From the NCBI GenBank assembly GCA_963693315.1, contig OY856186.1:283460944-283524943 (forward strand): a DNA stretch of 64,000 nt, read 5' to 3'. Origin of the DNA: Diogma glabrata (lineage: Eukaryota > Arthropoda > Insecta > Diptera > Cylindrotomidae). The position numbers were made by a program, and so were the translations under genes. This document shows, piece by piece, positions 35,243 through 47,900 of the stretch; positions within the stretch are counted from its first letter, which is position 1, and each line of letters opens with the position of its first letter. The notes beneath the pieces are model-generated. The model was not told the DNA's origin. It saw only the letters and a program-made list of their open reading frames with translations, and ran no database searches.

Positions 35243-38200
35243 ATCTGCATACAAATGGAATAGTTTGCCGAAATCCATAGTCTCAGGTGGTTTCAATCCA
35301 GAGGTTTAAAAAAAGCGTTCATCAACACCTTAGAGCGCAAGTTGTAGTGGGACCTAGGTCTTAAAAATTATTTATGTGTTGTTGACACATATTGGAAACC
35401 CTATAACACAACACGGGTAGTGAAATTCGACATCCACGCCGTGCTGCCTGGGTAATGCTGACAGAATTAGGTTGGAGTATTGGAGACAAGCAGCGTAAAA
35501 CTGCTTAGTCAATGACGCTAAATCACGGCGACTCAAGCGTCTGTTCTCCATGTCAGGGGCGGCTTGGAGCGGGCGTCTGTCTTGAATCAAGCGGCTCGCT
35601 ATATAAACGTGTAAAAGGGTTGTTTCTGGTGACTTTAATATGCAGAACGAACCCATTCACGAAAATTTGGGTTGGGCCTAAGTTAACACTCCAACCCCGA
35701 AAAAAAACTTAGTTAAATTTGGAAATCAGAAAGAGAATAACAGACCCGGCTTTCAAAATAGAATTTTACCTGGACGTGAAAAAGGACCAGACTACCGAAT
35801 CGGAATGTGGAACGTGCGCAGCCTGAGCACTCCTGATGCTCTTATAAGTCTAGAAACAGAGGCTGAGAGGTACAGGGTGGATACTATTGCTCTACAAGAA
35901 ATTAGACAGCCGATAATCGGAAAACAAGATTTGGATAGTCACTCTCTATACTGTAGTGGTCATCCTTCTCGAAGAGAATTTGGAACTGGCTTTCTTGTTG
36001 GTACACGCATACAAGAAACCGTGATGAAATTCATCCCGGTCAGTGAGAGGATCTGCGTAGGTACGCGGTACATATAACAATATTTCTCTTATTGCCGTGC
36101 ATGCACCTACTGAAGCTAAGACCGTCGACGAGAAGGATAATTTCTACATAGCACTGGAAGAGGTTATGAAACAAAAACCAACTTCATTATGGTTCTTGGT
36201 GACTTTAATGGGCACGTTGGAAATGTGGTGGGTTCCAACAGCCTGCATTCGAATTCGGATGATAATGGTGAGACAATGACTGAGTTTGCATTATCAAATA
36301 ATTTGAGAATTGTCAGTACGTTCTTTCCAAATCGATCGATTCATAAGCAGACCTGGGTCTCACCGAATGGAAACACTCGAAATGAAATTGATCACGTTCT
36401 AGTAGCAGCACGTTCCTTTTCGAGCATTCTGGATGTGCGATCCTTTAGAGATCATACATTGGAAGTGACCACTTCCTTGTATGTGCTACGATAAGGTTCC
36501 ACTTCCTAAATCCAGGTATTCCAAAATTCAATCAACGGAAACGTTTTAACATCTCATCATTAAAGAATGCTGAAACGGAAGAGAGATATCAAAACCATAT
36601 TGCCGAAACATTGGATAAATCAGGAACCATTAATGGAGACGTCGATAAGTCATGGTATTTGCTCAAATATGCTGTTTTAAGCGCTGCTGAGGGAATACTT
36701 GGACAACCACAAAACCACTCCCAGAAGCCATGGATGGAGGAAGCATGTCTTGACGCTATTTAATACAAAAGAGATTGCTATCTGAAGTTTCTACAAGGAC
36801 GCAACACCAGGTCCACGAAGGAGAACTATAAACTGTTAAAACCTTAAAGACGGGACCTCAAACTAGATCGACAGTTATTCAAAACGAAGATGGGGAGCTA
36901 CAAGTGGACCTTAAAAATATTTTAGATACCCCACTTGGGCCGCTTATTTTGAGAATCTTCTCAACTTAAGTGACCAGCAACAAGTCGGGCGACGAGCAAA
37001 GCTTATTCGTGCATCAAAGGTACATGTGGACGAACCAACCAAAGAGAAATTCTAAGCGGCGCTGTCAAAATTAAAACGTAATAAAGCACCTGGTATCGAC
37101 GATATAACATCCGAAATGATTGTACATGGTGGTGAAACTCTATTCTTAAGATTGTTTGAACTTGTTCAAATGATCTGGAGGACTGAAACCATGCCACAGG
37201 ACTGGAACACAGCAATGCTGATACTAATCCATAAAAAAGGTAATCGCCTACAATGTGCAAACTACAGAGGAATCGCTCTCCTTTGCACAGCATATAAGAT
37301 CTTTTCCTACATTTTGCTATCCAAAATCAATGATTTGCTAAACAACTGTTTGGAGAATCTCAGTGTGGTTTCCGGCGGGGCCGAGGTATTACCGATGCAC
37401 TTTTCTCGATAAGAATGATTTTGGAAAAGTGCCGAGAGTTCAACATACCTGTGCACCAACTCTTCATTGATTTCAGGCAGGCCTGCGACTCTCTCGAGAG
37501 GAGACGAGAGACTCTATGGTCTGCTCTGGTGTCAATGGGAATTCCTAGTAAACTGGTATCACTATGCAAAATGACAGTACAGAACTCTCAATGCTGTGTA
37601 CGAGTAGAAAACGAAATATCAAAGATTTTTAAAGTCGACTCCGATTTAAGACAAGGTGATGCTATCTCTCCTATACTTGTTAATTTAACCTTAGAATATG
37701 TGTGCCGTCAAAAGAAACTACTGACTAATAACAATATCTTGTCAATAAACTCAGTACAGATGATTGCTTACGCTGATGATGTTGTCATCCTCGGCCGAAG
37801 TGAAGCGGTTATGAGTGAAACTTTCAAGTCGCTTGAGAGTGGTGCTAGAAAAATTGGTCTTCAAATAAAACCAAACATATGAATGTTTCAAGAGAGGCTG
37901 AGAAGAAAGATTTGATGTGCGGGGATGAACGAATTGGGGGAGTTGAATCTTTTAAATATTTGGGATCAATGCTTCACTCAAACAACAGCATACTTACAGA
38001 TATAAAAGCTCGAATCGCTGCAGGTAATCGAACTTTCTACTCATTTAAAGCTCTCCTTGGATCACCGTATGTATCAACTAACGCCATGCTCAAGTTATAC
38101 AAGACACAAACGTGGACCCTTACACAAAATGACGAATCGTATTTATCTGTATATGAGCGTAAGATCCTACGCTACATTTTTGGTCCACCTAAGACAGACG

Positions 38201-38572
38201 ATGGAGAGTATAGAACCCGGTATAACTTTGAGATCGAGACCTTCTTGAGGGTCCTGATATAATAGGTTGTATCCGTTCTAATAGGATTGCTTGGTTTGGG
38301 CGTGTTATACGAGCCGATTCACAGTCTGGAATGATTAGAAAAATGTACGTTAGTACCCAGGGAGTGGGCGACCGCGAGGTAGACTACGACTACAATGGGA
38401 CACTGACGTAATAAACGACCTTAAAAAAATCGGCTGCCATGGTAATTATGTCGCTGTTGCGAATGACCGTGGTTAATATTCAAAGCTGATCAGCCTGGCA
38501 ACGCTCCTACATGGAGCATGAACGCCTTAAAAAAAAAATAAATAACAACACTTATTTATTAAAAAAAAAAAA
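35243..38572 (+). pseudogene. RTE-type LINE (endonuclease and reverse transcriptase), broken
   Basis: The endonuclease begins near 35790 with YRIGMWNVRSLSTPDALIS, DTIALQEIRQP and FGTGFLVGTRI. It continues after frame breaks with IAVHAPTEAKT, MVLGDFNGHVGNVVGSNSLH and NEIDHVLV. This is the pattern of RTE elements often annotated in insects as craniofacial development protein 2-like. Reverse transcriptase follows: NKAPGIDDITSEMIVHGG-type sequence, NYRGIALLCTAYKIFSYILL, LRQGDAISPILVNL and the catalytic IAYADDVVILGRS (about 37765). The C-terminal frame is 37879-38262. It ends in an A-rich tail (38528-38572). The 5' part (35243-35790) is its untranslated leader. At least five frame breaks make it inactive. 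Confidence 0.88.
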
Positions 38573-38742
38573 TATCACGTTGAGGTCATCGAATTCAAGC
38601 CACCGTACAGGTCCCCCATTATGACTTTTTACTTAAACAAAACTAGAAATGTAGACCTACAAAATGAGACTAAACGAAATGTCGTAGGTAGCTTTAATTT
38701 TTTGACAGAACGGGGTGGCTGAGTTGACAAAAAATGCCCCAT

Positions 38743-38997
38743 GTAAATATATGTTTTGTTTTATGGTACATAAATATTAGTATTCTAGGACTGTTTTAGA
38801 ATTTGAATATTTAAATAATTTATTTTATATTTAGTTGAATGATGGGCGTAACAGAAGTAGTAATAATATTAATAGATAGATAACGGTTTCACTGATGTAG
38901 ACTATTACATATGATGAATGATATTACAACTTTTAAAAAATTATGTATTTAAAAATATAATTTTTTTAAAATTTTAAAATTTTTGTAAAATAAATTT
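38743..38997. other. Dab 3' flank
   Basis: This short AT-rich interval between the foldback element and the Dab stop codon probably holds the Dab 3' untranslated region. On the minus strand an AATAAA lies at 38824-38819, about 175 bases after the stop. Confidence 0.45.
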
Positions 38998-41900
38998 TCA
39001 GATATTTTCATCAAATTTAGCAAAATTTTTCTCCCATTGAAACGGATCATGTTTATTATTATTATTACAATTATTATTATTACTTGGATTACCTGAATTA
39101 GTTTTAAAAAAATCATCATCTTCAAATGGATCATCAACTTTTTTAGCAAATATATTTACCGATTCTGACTTTTTTATATTATCAAATTTCGAAAAATTCT
39201 GTTTACCTAATTTACTATTTTTATTTGTTGGTGTTGTTCCTGTTGTCGTCGATGAAGGTAATTCATTCCATTTATCTTCATCTTCAAATGTAAATTCAGC
39301 TTTAGAAAAATCATCTTCAAACATTTGTGTTGGTGTAGTTATTTGTTTTGTTTTGTCAAATTTTGATATCGTTACTTTATCATCGAAACGTAATTTCGAT
39401 GAATTAACAGTAGACGTTGAGCTTGATGGTAATGGGAATTCTTCATCGAATTGATAATTTGTTGGTTGTTGTTGTGATGTTTGTGTTCTTGGTGATGTAT
39501 CCTTTTCTGAAAAATCATTAGAAAAACGAAAATCTTTACCTGACTCGATTGGTGAATTGAAATCACTTTCAAATCCTTGTTCTTCATCGAAATTGAATTT
39601 ACTGCTAGTATTTGATCTTGGTGTATCTTCAAATTCATCAAATCCAAATTCCATACGGACATGTTTTACATTACCGCTACCACCGCAGCTTATACTACTT
39701 TTAATTGTTTCATCAAATGTTGCGAACTTTTTAGCATCCTTACCTCCACCAGAACTCGAATAACCTTCTCTTGGACTATGTTTTCTTCTATCATAACCAC
39801 TCGTACGTAATGTTTCACTCATTGAACGTGTTTCAGAACGAGGTGTTATGTTTTTAAAATAGTGTTCACGTTTTGTATAGTATTGACGTTCAGTAATCTC
39901 ACCGATACGAGCAATAGGTTTTTCTTCTTCGGGTGGAAAATATAATTCGGCACGTGGTGGTGGTATCTGAATGGATGATGGTGGTTCTTCAAACTCAAAA
40001 TAATCTTCAGCACGTCGTCGGCTTGGATAACGTAGTGATGCATAATTTGGTCGAACTTCAGGCTCCTTTTCATTGCGCGGTCGTGTTTTTTTACGAAATC
40101 TTTAATAAAAAGGCATATTACAAATTTCATACTTACAAAAAAATTTTAAATTTACCTCCGATCTTTTTCGCCATCAGAACCCGATAACGTATTACATAAT
40201 ATTCGTTTATTTTCTGCTAGTCGTCTTTCAGATTCTGATGCACTAGCAGGTCGTTTCCATGATTTAGAATTTGTAGATGTTGGTGTTAGATCTGACATAA
40301 GTAACTAAGTTAAACATCATTTTATTAAAATGTAGTAAGATTTTACAAACCTTCTGTATCCCATGGAGATGAAACACTACTATTTCTAGGTCGTTGAACA
40401 CCAACTGGTCTTTGCAAGCTTCTAGTATCACCTAGAGTTCGTCGAGTAACATCACCTTCTGAATCTTGTTCATAATCATCATCCTGCCGTGTTGGTCGCG
40501 TTCCTTTTTTCCACGATCTCGATTTATCAGCAGTTAAATGTCTCTCCCTATCTCTAAACTCACCTCTACTATCAAGACTTCCATAAATCTCACCACTTCC
40601 AAAACTTCGCCGTGCTCTGCCACTTTCATAAGATTCAACACTTTCTCTATCAAACGATCGTTTATCACGATCATAAAAATATTCTCGCCCACTTTTATGA
40701 CTAGTTCTACTATCACGACTTTCTCTATCGAACGAACCATCGAACATTTCATCCGGATAATCATTCCTCACACGTCCTCTTCGTTCATACTCCTCTTCAT
40801 AATAATTGCCATGTCGATCTTTAGGTGTAACCGGTTCTCCATTATCACGATATGGATCATGTTCAAATTCAGGACGAGCATAATCTCGATGGTATTTTCT
40901 TTGTTTATCGTAATTTTTAAAATCACGTCTATCGTAAGGTATTATTTTGTGATCTCGTTTTTCATAAGGTGGACCATAAGTACTTCTTTCATAGGAGCTG
41001 CGATCAAATGGACGGCCTCGTTCTGGATCATCATCTTCTGGTGGTGACCAATTTGAACGTTCATTCAAATGATACCAATTTTCTATAAATGAGATAAATC
41101 GATCTTTTAGTATTTTTAAGGGAGATTACAAACTGTAAGTGAAAAACTTGAAGATACTAAGAAAATTAATCGGCAACAACTGTGACGCATAGGTTTTGTC
41201 AAATATTACAAATTTCAGAGTATTTTGTGTTCAACCGATGTCGATTTAATTATTTCAGAGACCAAATCAAGCAGTATCAAACCAATTAGACGTCGACCAT
41301 TGAACAAATGAATGACAGCTAAAAAGTTTTGAGCAAGCAATTTTAATTTATATATCAAATTTATAAAAGAATTTATGTTTATTTAATTAAAAACATTTTG
41401 AATAAATTTCAAAGTTTTTGGAAGCTTTGTGTAATTGTGATTAAATGCAAATTGGTACGTTATTGTGTAAAAAGTAAATTGGTGGTTTGACCTATAAATT
41501 GAAATGAAAAATGCGGGAAATACAAAAAGAAGTTTGTAGATAATAATAGTATAGGTTGTGAAGGAGTATGTAGCAAATGGTTTCATTTGGCATGTGCAGC
41601 TATTACGACTGCAGAGATTAAATTGATAGAAAAAAATTAACAGTTGAAATGGATGTGTGTCGAGTCGACTGCAATGTACATTATGTAAGTTTGGTGGATA
41701 CATCTATTAGAAAAATTATGAATGAAATGATGGAAACATGGAAGGTGTCGATGGCGAAAGCGGTTACACATAAGCTAGAGGATATCTTAAAAACTATGGC
41801 TAAAAGTAACATAAAGGATCAAAATAAAGTTTCATATGCAAATATGGTTAAACAAGGAAATGAAGAAGTACTAATTTGTGCATCCAAAGAAACCAACTCA

Positions 41901-44900
41901 GTCAAGTGATGTGACTATGAAAATGTGTAAAGAAAAGCTGAATCCATCAGAAATGAAAGTGGGAATTGAAAATGTTAGAAAAATAAGAAATGGAGGTATG
42001 GCCATAACTTGTAAAAGTAAAGAGGAAATTAATAAAATTGATGCAGAAGTAATAAATATGATGGGAAATGAATATACAGTGAAAATTCCTGAATTGAACA
42101 AACCTAAATTAAGAATTTTTGGAGTGGAAGAAGAAATTGGGGATAATGAGTTGATAACTGCGTTACGAAACCAAAATCCGGAGATGATTCAAGGAGATTC
42201 AGATATTAAGAAGGTAATAAACAGGAAATCGAGGAGGGATTATGTGGTGGTCATTGAATTTGACCCTCAAACATTCAATAGGGTGATGAAGGAAAGAAGA
42301 TTGAAACTCAAATGGCAGAGATGTCAAATAAATGAATACTTTGGGAAATAGATGTTTGAATTGTTATTCGTATGATCATAGAATTGGAAATTGTGAAAAG
42401 GGAAAAATATGTATGAAATGTGGAGGTAATCATATGACAAAAGATTGTAATGGTAATGAAACGAAATGTATGAACTGTAGGGGGAAGTGGGGATGGTATA
42501 AACAGTTTTTACTTAAAGCTCAATAACTTTAAAACCATAAAACATTTTTACTTAAAAACTGTTTCATTGTAAAATTTCATATCTCTACTACATAAAACTA
42601 TTTTTTTTAATTACGTAACTAAACATTAAGTATAAAAATTTTGAATTTCAAAAATTTATGTTTCTCGTTTAAAGTATCCCCACTGGTGGGGTACTTATAA
42701 ACAATGAGCATTTTTGTATGGGGCACATATAAACACCCAAAAAAACCACAATAAAATTCATAAAGTACTTTTTTTAAAATTTTTTATTATTTATTGTGCT
42801 TCAAACAATATATATAAGCATATAACATATATATTTCTTTAAAAAAAACAATATTTTTCGATTGTTGTAAAACCTCAATAAATTCAGGTTGAAAATTATA
42901 AAGAAAAAAGCAAAAATTCAATCTCATCGTATGTTTAGGTTTTGCAAATCAATATCAAAATTGAAACGGGAAACCATACGTATACCATATAGCCATACCA
43001 TACGGCACATATAAACGGGCTTATACTATCCCATTTTTTTGTTGTTTATATGTGCCCCACGTGGCGATTTTAGGGTTATGTTTTGAAAAAATATTCCAAG
43101 ATTTAAAATTTGGCTAAAACAAAGAAATATTATGTTTCTTGAATATTTCAGCTATCAAAACATGTTGGAATATTTTTAAACATATGATGGTAAAAAAAGT
43201 TATTCGAGTTTTACAAAAAAAAAAATATTTACTTTTGGGTTGCCGAAACACCTATTCACCAATAACTTTTGAATAAGACTGACTTCAGCTGTCAAATTCT
43301 CTTGGTGTGTGTAGTCGATCGAAGCGACATCTGTGATATTTTTGTCGAATTTTTTGATTGATGTTTTGTGAGGGAAATTAAAACTGTTTACAGTTGCCCC
43401 ATGTTTATACTATCCCCACTTCCCCCTATAGAAGCAAATAGTAAATTAAAATTAGATCTAGAAGTAAATCATAGTTTGTTAAGTCAAGAATGCCCAGTAT
43501 ATCAAAGAAGGATTAAAATTAAAAGAAGGACTGTTATGTACGACAAGGAATAGCAATTAGATAAATCAGAAGTCCAAAAATGTGGAGAAGTAGTAATTAT
43601 GAATATTAAAGGTCTGATTAATAAAAAGGACATGCTTGATATATTTGGTCACCAAGTAGTAAAAATAGTGAATGATAAGATAGATTTTCAGTTGTTTTGG
43701 AAGATTTATTAGATAAAAGCCAAAAAGATTGTACAATTGGAGGTGACTTCAATATAAATTGGATCAATGAAGACGATTACTATGTTAATAGATTGAAATC
43801 TTTGATAAATGTAGTTAGTTTGAAACAAATAATGATGGAACCAACTAGAGTTACTAAATACAGTGAAACTTTAATAGATCTCGCTATAACTGATAATAAG
43901 AATATGAATTGTAAAATATTAAAGACACCTAGAATCTCAGATCATTTCATATTAAGTATTTCAATAGTGTTAACTAGCAGTAGAGAGATGGGGGAAAATT
44001 TCTTTATGAAGGGAAAAATAGATTACAGTAAAATGATAGAAATACTGCAAAGAAAGATACATAGGAATAGAGCAGAGAGCGAATTTGATATTGCGAATGA
44101 ATGTGTGGTTAAGGGAAGCTATTAGTACTTAGTAGTATAGAAGAGGCACGGAAACCAGACTTCTGGGTGAAAATACAACCATGTCAGTGGTTTTCAGCTG
44201 AATTAAAAGAAATGATGGTAAAAAGAGATAATGCATATAGACGTTTTTCATTATTAAAGAATTAGGAATAGATGTAGAAGAAGCTGGGGAGATTTATTAA
44301 ACAATGCAGGAATAACTTTATCAAGAAATGGCGTAAAGCAAAACAAAGATACTATGAAAGTAGTTTTGAGAGGCTTATACATGAACCAAGGAAATTATGG
44401 AAAGAACTTAAGGCCTTATATGAAATCAAAAAAAATCAAATGAAATGTGCAGTTTTCGGGGATGAACATGAATATAATTCAACGGAAATGGCAAAAAAAT
44501 TAAACAATTAATTTTTAAATAGTGTGGAGGAAATAGTTGAAAATATAATAACTCATATAGCAGACGGATTCTCATCTTAGCATAAGTTACGAGTTAAGTA
44601 GAAAAGAGAATACAACTACTATTCTTTCTTACTTGTGATTGCAAATAGGAAAATCACAGAAATCATTCATTAAAAGCTTCAGGAATATGGATTCTGAAAA
44701 ATCGGTCACTGGAGTGTGTTAGATTGAACAAATGAATGGACAGTAAAGGAAATTGCAAGAAATTTTGAAAGCATAAGTAATAAGTATATTTAATGTTAAT
44801 TATAATATAAAGTATAAAGCCGGCTGTTTCGTGTGCCAGAAATAAATATAATAATTAAGTTTCTGTTAAATACCGTAAAAAGAAAGTTCGTATATACGCA

Positions 44901-47900
44901 TACCGTAAATTCTATTATAGAGTACCCGTGTAGTTCCGTATTTTAAACAAAACCGGTGGCGCCTTCTGTTGATCGTTTAGAACTTAACATATAGAAAACA
45001 TAACATTAAGAGTTAGACGGGAATAATAAATATTCGAACTAAACAAATGAGAGTTACGGCTAAGAGAAAAAAAAAAAGATTAATAATAATTCGAAACGCG
45101 CAACAAATATTGTTTAAATATAAGTTGTGTAGTACATAATTTGAATAAATTTATTTTTAAATAAAATATTCTATTATTAAAAAAATATTCCACATTTTTC
45201 TTTCAAAGAGTTTGAAGAGTTAATGGTTAATGGCAATTTGAAATATATAATTTCAAAGTAGATATATTCGGTTTTATCGGTCTTCGACAAATGTAAGAAC
45301 GATCAAAATCACCAAATATTTGCTTGGATTTATCGAATATCGGTATAAAACAAAATATTGTACCATAAAGGAAAAATTACTTCAGTTTTTATTCAGTCCT
45401 ATTTGAATGTCTGCGTTAAACTATTCAACATAAGACGCAAATAAAAATAATCTAAACAGTGTTCACAGTGTTTGAAAATGCAAATGGTGAAACAAATGTG
45501 AAACAAATTGTGAAACGATTCAAATCCCTTGGTTGATCGAAGATCTTAATCTCATCGAAAATTAAAAGAGTTTAAATGCTGGCATTTTCTCAGAAAATTA
45601 ATCAATCTATCAGAAACTGTGAAAGATGTTGTCGATGGTTGAACAGTTGGTGTACAACCAAGCAAAATATTAGATTAAACGGATTGTTTGATCTAGTATT
45701 TCAGATGTTGCTACCATTGTTACATTGACGAAAAAAAAGTTGGCAAAACACGGATTTGCTTCGATTATCGAAGATTGGCCAAAGGAGCGTATATGCAGTC
45801 TTCGTTAAACTTTGGGAAAGCATATTGAGCATACAACTAAAGTTTAACAACATTTACAAAATCAAAAAAAAAACCACTGAAAAGTTGCTGTAGAGATAAT
45901 TGTTGTTTATCTTTTATTGACCAACCATTTTAGTAAATTGGGAAAATGCGTGTACTGAACGAATTCTTAAGCTCCAAAAAAAATTAAGAACGATAAAAAA
46001 TCTTTTTTGTATACGCTCCCAAAAATAGCTATTTCACGGACTCATTTCAGTCCGAGAAAATGCTTAATTTTCGGACTGAATATTTTAGTATGAAATTCAA
46101 GGCTTTCTTTTCCATTCGATTAATAATTATTATGGTTTCGAATATTTCGCTGGTATCTAATGGATTAGGTACTCTGGAAAATTTTGGAGAGCTATTACAA
46201 AAAATATTGTTTGCATCACGTACCTAAATAAGGTTTTTTAGGACTCATTTGCTATTCCGGACTCGCCTCGTCCGGAACCAGCAAATATTCGTCCTAAAAA
46301 ACCTTATTTTAGGTACTTGATACAAAAATAGCTATTGTGATATTTTTGACAATGTTATACTAACAAACAAAATATTGTTACCTGAATCAAAATTCTCTCT
46401 ACCTCTAGTTACTGGCCCTTTTCCTCGACGATCGCGCCGACGTGCTGACTTTTCATCGAATCTGAGATTGAATAAGAATAAACTCAATTTTATTGAAACA
46501 TATAAATTATTATGTACTTAAATTACTTACTCATATTCTTCATCACAAGAATTCATTCGTCTCGCATGTCGAACATGATGTCCAAGTTTATCGGGTGGAT
46601 GATATCTACGGCGATATTCTGGTCCTTCCTCATCCCATGGACTGACATCACGAGATGAAGATGAAGTTTGTCCATTTGGCCATCGACGACTATAATCCTG
46701 TGCCGATTTCCATTCATCCTTCCCATCCGACGAACATGGTGATTCACCCTCATCTTTTATTTCCTTATTAGGCGATTTTAATTTTCCAACCGACGAACGA
46801 ACTTCAATTTTATCCATTGACATTTTATCAAAAACTGCCCAAGATTCGTTATTTGAGCAATCTTTTTGTAAATTTTTTTCTAGATTTACATCATCTGGCG
46901 ATGAACCTGAAATACCATCACTTATTCTCGACGAATCATTTAATTCTAAATCTTCTGATATAATTTTGGACACACTTAATGGTTGTGGAATTGGAGACCT
47001 TGTTTCGGGTGATTTCGATGCTGGAGATTTTTGTATTGGAATTGGCGATGTTGACATATCATTCAATGTTGTTTTGTAAACATTTTCTGACAATTCTTTT
47101 ATTGTTGGTGATTTATTTATTAAATTAATTTTAATCGGTGAAGTGGACGCATTTTGTGATTGAGATATTGGTGACTTTCCAGTAACAACCGGCGATAAAT
47201 GATCCCGACTATCAAGCGATAAATTCGAAATTGCTCGTTGCATATACTCATCGATTTCTAAATCATCTTTTGCTATCGCACTTTGGTTAGCTGGACTTCG
47301 TATTTGAATCCGTTCCAGTTCGTTTTTATGATTATATGGTTGATCGGGATCTGGGCATATGTTAATTTCAGGCGAGTTACCTGTTGAATTACTACTATCC
47401 GTTGATGTTTTGTTATTAGGATCAAGATCAATTGTTACATTTTCTTTATTAAACAAATCATCGGAAGTCAATTGAATCGGTAGTGATACTGTAGGTGTTG
47501 CAATTTTCTCAAATAAATCTTCAACTAAAATAATATCACGAAGAGCAGCATAACGATCTTTTGCATGAGAAATAACTTCGGTTATTTTTGTATCAATTTT
47601 TGTTGTTGGTACAAACATATGTGATGATGGTGATTCCGGTTTTTCATTTTCAACCTTTTCAGATATATCTGAAGTTGATGATATTATATCTTTCTCAGCG
47701 TTTTCGATTTCTTCCGGCATAGTTAAACTACTTAGTGGAGTTTCAAATATTTCTGATTCACTATTTATCTCTTGTTCTATTATTTCACGAAATACAGCAT
47801 AACGATCGGTTGAATTGTTTGTATTATTATTACTTTCTATTGATACATCCGAAGCTTCACTTTGATTCGAATTGAAATGATCAAAGTTGGCCACAAATGA

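Larger units (their letters stand above)
33397..38742. mobile_element. Long foldback element, interrupted by an RTE-type LINE
   Basis: The left arm (33397 to about 34022) begins ATGGGACATT, with GTCAACTCGGCCACC shortly after. Its reverse complement is found in the right arm, which is split: about 34477-35242 and 38573-38742, ending GGTGGCTGAGTTGAC and AATGCCCCAT. Matching blocks include GTAGCATC(C/T)AAAAAACTAGTAT, CATCAGGAAATGGTTTCTAT, TTCATTTAAATGAA and CGTCGCCGT. The right arm carries about 255 extra bases (about 34720-34975) relative to the left. The centre (34023-34476) has no coding sequence. Confidence 0.85.

Noticed and set aside
40538..41047. 169-codon plus-strand frame
   Set aside because: It is the antisense shadow of a Dab exon rich in Arg, Asp and Tyr; no family resemblance.
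45450..46010. mariner or other named transposase gene
   Set aside because: Only short coding-like stretches with many stops; I could not match diagnostic motifs.
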